Origin: Hofstenia miamia
Lineage: Eukaryota; Xenacoelomorpha; Acoela; Hofsteniidae
NCBI GenBank assembly: GCA_900660155.1
Contig: CABFPE010001050.1
Location: 85,699 to 149,698 of the forward strand
Length of the DNA: 64,000 nucleotides
Direction of reading: 5' to 3'
Shown here piece by piece: positions 57,560-64,000 of the stretch. The first letter of the stretch is position 1. Each line of letters begins with the position of its first letter. A model generated the notes under the pieces. It searched no databases. It worked only from the letters and a program-made list of their open reading frames with translations, and was not told the DNA's origin. The position numbers were made by a program, and so were the translations under genes.

Positions 57560-58240
57560 ATGGGATTCTTCAACTATTATGGAACTTTTATTCTGAATAT
57601 AGCTGGTAAGACGGCGAAGATGACCAAATTGATGAGGAAATCAGTGCCATTTGTATGGACTTGGCAGGAGCAGGAGGAACTGGACAACATCAAAGAAGAA
57701 CTGGCGAAATTACCCTCCCTCAACACACCAGATTACAACGAAAAATTCATACTAGATTGCAACACGAGCAAGGTAGCAATCAGAGCAACACTTGGTCAAA
57801 TAAAGAATGGAAAAGAGGTACCCATCCAGTTTTTTAGCCGCAAACTGAGGGCAAGCAAAGACAACTACTGCTCTACTAAGGTAGAGATGCTAGCATTGAT
57901 TGAGAGTATTAAGAAATTTCGACACTTCCTCATTGGTAGAGAATTTAGAGTACGAACTGACAATAGCAGATTGGCCTGGTTAAAGAAGTTCTCCAGGGAT
58001 AAGTCCGGAATAGTGTCATGGTGGATTGAATACCTAAATGAGTTCACATTTACCATCAAACATAGGAAAGGCACATTGCATAACAACGCGGATTTCTGGA
58101 CATCATTGCCTGAATACCAGAAAGATGCAGCAAAAACAGATGGAGAGAAGAAACAATTTCAGTTCCTGCCACATACCGAGTATGAAGGACTACCAGAGAT
58201 AAACGTGGACAAAAAAGTCAAGCAGTACTACCGATACTGA
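57560..58240 (+). pseudogene. Connection and RNase H domain of copy C
   Basis: A 226-residue uninterrupted frame. FILDCNTSKVAIRATLGQ carries the first catalytic Asp region, FFSRKLRASKDNY and STKVEMLALIESIKKFRHFLIG the second (Glu), RTDNSRLAWLKKF the third (Asp), and GTLHNNADFWTSLP the last. It is linked in frame to a tail that ends at a stop before the integrase frame (58240). Confidence 0.9.
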
Positions 58241-59370
58241 TGAGGGAAGAGATATCTGAACAAGAGATAATAGACAAACAAAGAGATGACATAATCCTCG
58301 GTGAAATCATAAAGAAAATCAGGGAACCTCGGACAACATTATCCAAAATAACAGCAGGTTACTACGAATGCTATCAATGGAAAATTAACAGGAATTGGCT
58401 ATTATACTTTGAAGCTGGTAATAACCAGATTGTGATTCCTGATTACTTTAAGAGAGAACTAATATGGAAAATACATGAGAAAGGTCATTTGGGAATTACA
58501 CAGATGGAGAAGACATTCAATGCAAGATTCATAATGACGGCCATAAGGAAGGTAATCGAGGACATCATTAATAAGTGCACGACATGCCTCCTCAATAATA
58601 AACAACACTTTCCAACACAAAGAGCGCCATTAGAGAAAATTATTGTGACTCAACCCAATGAAATAGTCCACATAGACCTGGAAATGCTATTGAAGGACGC
58701 AGAAGGCTATCAATATTTACTGGTGATGGTGGACAATTTTACCAAGTATGCAAGGATGGTACCAATGCGGAATACCACGGCGGAAACCACAGCAGAGATA
58801 GTCTTAAAAGAATGGATACTGCGACTAGGACCAATGGAAATGATTATAACAAATAAGGGGCCCCAATTTGAGAGTGGTCTTTTCCAGGAAATGGCGAAGC
58901 TCCTGGAAATCACAAGCAAATGAACAACTGCATATCATCCACAGGCCAACGGAGCAGTGGAGTGAATCAATCAAACACAAATTAAGCTAATCAGAGTAGC
59001 AACAACAAGGATAGGAGGAAGCAGATGGAGAGAAGTCATTGAAATGATTGAATACTATTATAACACCTCAGTGCATGCAATGACTGGAGTCTCACCATTC
59101 AAGGCAATGTTCAGAAGAGAAGTGGCAACCCTGCTTTCAATGCAATACACCAACTACAGTGGAAAGTTGGACAATGCATACATACAACAACTGAAAGACC
59201 AAATTACAGGAATCCACAAAATGATGTGCCACAACATAAAAAAATCAGCAGTGAGACAGAAACGCAATTACAATAAAAAAATTTATGGTCATGCACACAA
59301 AGTAGGAGATAAAGTATATGTGTTCACACTGATTAAACTCACAGACACAAACCAAGTCCAAAAGTTGGTC
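58240..59370 (+). pseudogene. Integrase of Gypsy copy C (second catalytic Asp replaced)
   Basis: The zinc domain has its H-x3-H half in IHEKGHLGITQMEKTFNAR and its C-x2-C in NKCTTCLL. The core has IVHIDLEML (first Asp), then IITNKGPQFESGL near 58840, where Asn replaces the second Asp (copy A has IITDKGPQF), and QANGAVE near 58950 (Glu). An in-frame TGA follows ITSK at 58921. The downstream segment 59044-59373 holds NTSVHAMTGVSPFKAMF and KVGDKVYVFTLIKLTD-like sequence. Confidence 0.9.
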
Positions 59371-59786
59371 TGACCCTCACACAATAACACAAACACTACC
59401 AAACAATGAATATATGTTAGACAATAATAGACTATTACATTTTCAAAACCTGAAGAGGGCAACAGCAGACATTAAAGAGACAAAGATAGATGAGAATGCT
59501 GAATTCAAAATATGCCGAATTAATGGCAATGAAATTATATATGATATGTATGATTTAGACAGCCTACACAAAGAAGAATTTGACGATGAATATACAGTGG
59601 ACATCAAGAAATAAACCTATATATGACCCTGAAATATGGGATATAAATTTACTAACTGCATTTAGGAAATTAGAGGAAAATGATGCACCCCCTGATGAAG
59701 AAGAGAGTGCGCAGAAACCAACAACCAGAGGATCTCTCAACCACAAACAGGAGGAGGAGAGTCTGAAGAAGTTCTCAAACCAGATG
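59371..59786 (+). pseudogene. Integrase tail of copy C
   Basis: SDPHTITQTLPNNEYMLD corresponds to the GPY/F module position, followed by LHFQNLKRATADIKE, then PEIWDINLLTAFRKLEEND and a charged stretch. The W-D-I-N-L block is shared with copies A and D (SWDLNLSILFRDD) and marks the end of pol in this family. An Arg-rich segment follows in one frame (59750-59770). Confidence 0.75.
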
Positions 59787-60143
59787 TCGACTCAAGGGCA
59801 GAAGGGACGAGAACAAAGAACAGACGACGTAGAGTGAGAAGGCGTCCTAGTATTCTCCAAGGCTGATTCAAGGGCAGGGAGACATATGGACAAGATGCCT
59901 CTCCCACCAGGGATCTGCACCGCTGATTCAAGGGCACACAGAAAACTGGTGCGCAGCTCAACTTTCCCTCCCAGAGTCCATGACACTGATTCAAGGGTGG
60001 TGAGACACAAGGAGTTGCAGGGGAAGGTGTAAGTGGTGGAAGAACCGTGGAGATACAGAAATGATTCAAGGCTGACATTATCCCAATCAGAACCACACCT
60101 GGTCAAGTGCCAATAGGAGTAACTGTGAGCTGATTCAAGGGCA
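59787..60143 (+). repeat. Six-fold R-F-K-G motif array (copy C)
   Basis: GATTCAAGGGCA or a near variant starts at 59789, 59865, 59925, 59988, 60063 and 60132. The spacings are 76, 60, 63, 75 and 69; in copy A, in coding order, they are 84, 60, 63, 75 and 69. Apart from the first (a frameshift here), they agree exactly and are multiples of three. The codon before F-K-G is TGA in the last five motifs and CGA in the first. Confidence 0.75.
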
Positions 60144-61730
60144 AATCAGTAGAAACTATTAGCACAGATTCACAGTCTTTGGACTGTGATCTGAGCACCA
60201 GCAAATTACCATTAAGGATGACTCAGCTACACGCCTCCTTGGAAACTACTTCAGAAAGAACAGTACAATCAAAAGAGAGAGAAAAAAAGAAAAACAGATG
60301 TTGAAAATCAATGGAGAAACCCTGCATCCTTACTTTATGGGAACATCGAAGATGCGTTACAATGCATTTGCAAAGTTATCCCCTGAAACAAAAGCACACA
60401 TATGGAAAGTCGTGAGAACTGAAGAGAGAACCTACTGATAGTGCTCAATGCAAATAATAGACCTAAAGTGAATGTGATTATAAGCTACCCTCAAGAAATG
60501 AATGAAACACTAGAGAGACCATACATGTGAAGCACAGTGTACATCGTATTCAACAATGAGTTCACACTGGACACAACACAAGTTATAATGGCATACAAAG
60601 ACAAAATAGCTGAAATACCGGAAATAAACATTGATGAAGAAAATCTCACGATCATACACATACTGAAACAAAAAGAATATACGAAAAATTTGGAGAAGAA
60701 GATAGATGATACGTCAAGAATGGCAAGAGTACAAAACGTCAGAGTAGTAATCACCATGATATCAACAAATGAATACATCCCCAAGCACCTAAAAGAAGCA
60801 TGTATGTTAGCTGAAAATATCTTCCCATGGGAGAGAACACCAAGAATGACGACAATCCCAGAGTTAATACGATTTGATTTACAGAGAGACTACTGGGCAC
60901 AAATCTACAGAATCATGGTAGATCCATGCATCACAATCAACCTCTATAGACAAACAAAAACAATAGAATTAACGTCAAACACAGATGGAATAGAAAAGGC
61001 CAACACATTATTCATAAAGTGCAGTCTGACACAAAAACAGGAACATCTCCAATAAATTCAAACAATATGGAGAAACATGAAATTACAACAAAAAGTAGAG
61101 GAAGGTTGGCAGAAATAAAAATCGAAGCACCATCATGGAAATTTCACAAGTAGGTGGAAATGGCATTATCAGAGGTGAACAAAGCCTATGAGCTTAACAT
61201 GAGAAAAGATTTCAAACAGTTATTATTTGAAGAAAAGAATGCACCAGAGGTATGCTACAGAACAACAGCATGGATACTAGCAATTTTTACACCCAAAGAG
61301 GCAGAACTGAAACTCCCGATCTTGTGACACACCTGCCATAGATTAGCAAAAGTGAAAAAGTTTGAGATAGTGATAGCTCCAATAAATACGAAAACAAAAA
61401 ATTGGCTACTAAAAGGTCACACAGGAAAGCCAGAGTCACTGAATAGATCAGAAAAGCCAATACAGACGATGGAAAAAATACTTAGTTGAATGATAATGAA
61501 TGAAAATCCAATGGGAAAGATGTCAGTAATAAGCATTGCTAACAAGACAGGGATGTGCCCCTGTGAAATCACCATATTCAACGAACCAATGAAAAGTACA
61601 TGTGGGGAGTGACATCCAAAACATGCATGAAACAATTGGAACATCAACCATGGCTGACAATGAGAAAAATTATCAAATAAAAACTGGTAAGCACAGCCGA
61701 GATTAGAAAAAAAACATTAGTGCAGAAAGA
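60100..61730 (+). pseudogene. ORF3 of Gypsy copy C, C-terminally truncated
   Basis: Collinear with ORF3 of copy A. The 172-residue open segment 60537-61055 reads FTLDTTQVIMAYKDKIAEI, then NIFPWERTPRMTTIPELI and YWAQIYRIMVDPCITINLY. Further blocks follow to about 61730 (AWILAIFTPKE, TKNWLLKGHTGK, VISIANKTGMCPCEI-like). It ends within the block equivalent to copy A 7465, where sequence from the very end of an LTR is joined on. About half of ORF3 and nearly the whole 3' LTR are missing. Confidence 0.75.
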
Positions 61731-61751
61731 TGCCTGGTAGAGGATATTACA
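61731..61751 (+). repeat. Last 20 bases of an LTR at the C/D junction
   Basis: TGCCTGGTAGAGGATATTAC plus A equals the 3' end of the family LTR (copy C 5' LTR: 53908-53928). It shows that copy C once had a normal 3' LTR, deleted between ORF3 and this point with ATG as shared bases at the join (61730-61732). Copy D resumes at 61752. Confidence 0.8.
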
Positions 61752-61960
61752 ATATATGCATCTCCCCACGTAGTAGCAGGACTGGGTCGCAGGTGTGCTA
61801 TTGGCTCTCATCACCATCAGGGTTATGTATTGCCCTGAAAAGGTTGGAATCTGCTCAGTGCCCTCATGGCATACTGACTTTAGATCACTTGCTTCTTCAG
61901 GCTGGGATATGCATCTCCCACGCCTAGTCAAAGCATCTGAACTCTCACGGGTGTTAATCC
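61752..61960 (-). pseudogene. Copy D sequence between integrase tail and ORF3
   Basis: The minus strand here should be the linker that precedes ORF3. The sequence is more G/C-rich, with few Lys codons. No R-F-K-G motif was seen in this copy in the 200 bases available, so the array may be absent or removed by the insertion of copy C. Confidence 0.45.
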
Positions 61961-63290
61961 TCCAGTGTACTTGGTGACATTGTGGTGGAGATGGTGGGCC
62001 TTGCTTCTTTCTGCTCTGTTGACTGGGGATCATCTCTAAACAGAATACTAAGGTTAAGGTCCCAGCTATGGGGATCTGACAAAGTGACCTCTCTAGCCCA
62101 AAGATGGGGCAGTACTTGGTTATTACTTAGTTCTGTGTCAGTGACACTAGTATCATTATAATCAGAGTCAGTAAAATCCTCTTCAGGATATACATTTAAA
62201 TTATTATAGGTTTCATATACATCAATACCATTGTCTACAAGTGTAAATTCAGTGTTCTCATCTAAAATTACTTGTTCAATGCCCTTGATGGCTTGTTTAC
62301 GCCATTGGAAGTGAACCACCTTCCCATTACTAAGTGTATACTTTTTGTGATCTAGCACCTTCTTGATTGTAAAAGGCCCCTGCCAGTTTGTAACCAGCTT
62401 TAGCACCTGGTTTTGATATGTTACAGGGCGTGGAAAATATGCAAACACCTTATCATCTTGCTGGTGCTGCTCACATTACAGTTTTCAATTAAAATTTTTT
62501 TTCTGCCTGATGGCGGACTGGCCAGTGTTGTGGCAGATAGTCAAATGGATGCGATGTAGCTCATGCATCAGTTGTGCCACATATGAGTCATGGTACTTTG
62601 GGAACATCATTGATAAAGGTGTTAGAGATTCCCTGCCAAACATGGCTCTGAACAGACTTACTTGAGTAGTTGCATGGACGGAGGTGTTGTAGAAAAACTT
62701 GATGGCTTTGACTATGCGTCTCCACTGGCTTCTGGCCACTCAGGCTAAAGCTACTCACAACAACTTAGTCAATGTTCTGTTCAGGCATTCTACCAAGCCA
62801 TTGGATTGATGATGGTAGACAGTGGTGAACTCATGTATGATTTCCATTTCGTGGCTGAAGGCCGTCATTAGATTGTTTTCAAACTGTGGGCCTTTGTCAG
62901 AGACCAGCCTTTCCATGGACCCAAGCTTGAGAAACCATTCCTTCATAATCTTCTTGGCTATCCGCTCAGCACTAGTGTTCTTGAGTGGGATCACACTCGC
63001 ATATTTGGTAAAATGGTCGACCATGACCAGGAGGTACTGATATCCTTTGTTGTCATGGGACAGCTTCCATGTGGACGACTTCATTTGGCCTCTTGGCTGT
63101 CTGGCTTTTGAGCGCTGCATGTTGCTCAGGGAAATGACTCACATTCTGTAAGAGGCATTGTTCACACTTGTCAATCACATCAATTAATGCAGCTCGAATT
63201 CCAATGGTCACATACCTGGCGTTAAAGGTTTTCTCTGTTTGTACTATGCCCAGGTGGCCATGTTCATGAATTTGTCTCACTAGATCGCAT
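61961..63290 (-). pseudogene. Integrase and tail of Gypsy copy D
   Basis: The zinc domain at 63053-63280 has IHEHGHLGIVQTEKTFNARY and DKCEQCLL. The core has VVHMEAV, where Glu stands for the first catalytic Asp, then a frameshift; next are KGYQYLLVMVDHFTKYA, ERLVSDKGPQFENNL (second Asp) and HHQSNGLVECLNRTLTKLL (Glu). The segment 62485-62739 holds NTSVHATTQVSLFRAMF and the tail (61954-62448) has TNWQGPFTIKKVL, a textbook GPF module, then HSWDLNLSILFRDD. The tail is a 164-residue intact frame, the best example here. Confidence 0.9.
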
Positions 63291-64000
63291 TGGTAATATG
63301 CCAGGATAGCCAGACAGTTGTTCCTGCTCTTAGCATAGAGGAGCCCCTAATCACTAACTCGCCAATTGTGTAGCATCTGCTACCAGGCGTTAACTGAGAT
63401 TAAATCATTCTTTTAAATCATTGTTCCTTGTTATGTGCAGGCAGGGATGTAATTATGTTAACTCTTTACTCCAATGTAGTATACATTTCATTAACCTTTG
63501 CTTAACTAGAGTAGCTTGATACTGTTTAGGTACACTGCTATTCAAAGTAAAATTTCCGACATTATTTATTGCATTTCTGATGCTTTCAGATCTTCTCTAC
63601 AGTTATTTCTTCTCACATGAGGATAGGCAGGATAGCTCTGCCATGCCAATCCACATTGATGTCTGGCAGTGCTTCGTATTCTGTAAAGGGGATGAATCCA
63701 AACTGCACCTGCCTCCCCACAGTCCTCTTTAAGTTGTGTTTGTAGCTTAGAAAAGCTGTCCAATAATTGGCGTTCAGCTGGAGCCTGCTGGGTCAGTGTT
63801 TGATGGTAAAAGTGAAATCATTTAGGAACTCTATCCATCTAGCTACGATGCTTGATTTATTGCCAGAGAACTTTTTTTGCCAGGCCAGAGCGCTGTTGTC
63901 AGTGCTCACTGTAAGAGGGTGGCCCAATACAAAGTACTTGAATTTCTTTAGTGACTCAACTACTGCAAGCATTTCGATCTTTGTAGCACCATAGTTAAGC
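63291..64000 (-). pseudogene. RNase H and linker of Gypsy copy D, cut by the window edge
   Basis: On the minus strand from the edge: NYGATKIEMLAVVESLKKF, then LGHPLTVSTDNSALAWQKKFSG and SSIVARWIEFLNDFTFTIKH, all RNase H blocks that align with copies A and C. The linker PFTEYEALPDINVDWHG matches PHTEYEGLPEINVDKK of copy C. A less conserved stretch (63330-63560) leads to the integrase zinc domain. The RT of this copy should lie beyond the window. Confidence 0.85.

Overview
The window is AT-rich, intron-poor eukaryotic DNA from the repeat-dense part of an invertebrate animal genome. The evidence is layered Ty3/Gypsy LTR retrotransposons, two classes of LINE, hAT-type DNA transposons with 8-bp target duplications, a tRNA-like SINE head, (TA)n microsatellites, and assembly gaps (one 412-base N run and four single Ns). 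I could not identify the phylum. No prokaryotic features, rRNA, intact tRNA or CRISPR were seen. Only one gene looks like an intact host gene: a predicted secreted or type I membrane beta-helix protein at 46226-47719 on the minus strand.

Layout. 1-2570 (-): degraded Gypsy pol, copy F. 2640-4853 (+): a second, more distant Gypsy pol, copy B. 4854-18026 (-): a large composite Gypsy called A, with LTRs of about 1.1 kb, gag, protease, RT, RNase H, integrase, and about 3 kb of further coding sequence (ORF3) between integrase and 3' LTR. An inverted ORF3 fragment (11475-12366) and scaffold joins interrupt it. 18027-31868: mostly unassigned AT-rich DNA with one complete LTR (22128-23248) and a SINE-like head. 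31869-43560 (+): Gypsy copy E, broken by two hAT insertions (32800-33854; 35586-37950), an unidentified insert, a 5'-truncated R2-type LINE (40437-42350) and an LTR fragment. 43656-44057: a hAT-like MITE. 46226-48330: the beta-helix gene and a truncated duplicate of its 5' end. 48840-50620 (-): a decayed LINE of the APE-endonuclease type. 51540-53537 and 61752-64000 (-): Gypsy copy D, split by copy C (53538-61751, +).

The Gypsy copies are variations on one design: coiled-coil gag with capsid and (in C) a CCHC knuckle, protease, RT (YIDD), RNase H, H2C2/DDE integrase, a GPY/F-like tail, a basic linker with repeated R-F-K-G motifs, then ORF3. ORF3 survives in copies A, C and D and in the inverted fragment, although the A/C and D lineages have diverged strongly, so it is an inherited gene and not a chance open frame. 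It occupies the env position, yet I see no signal peptide, fusion peptide or membrane anchor, and I do not recognise the family. ORF3 and its linker are the best candidate here for something undescribed. Every retroelement copy carries stops, frameshifts or lost catalytic residues, so none appears autonomous.
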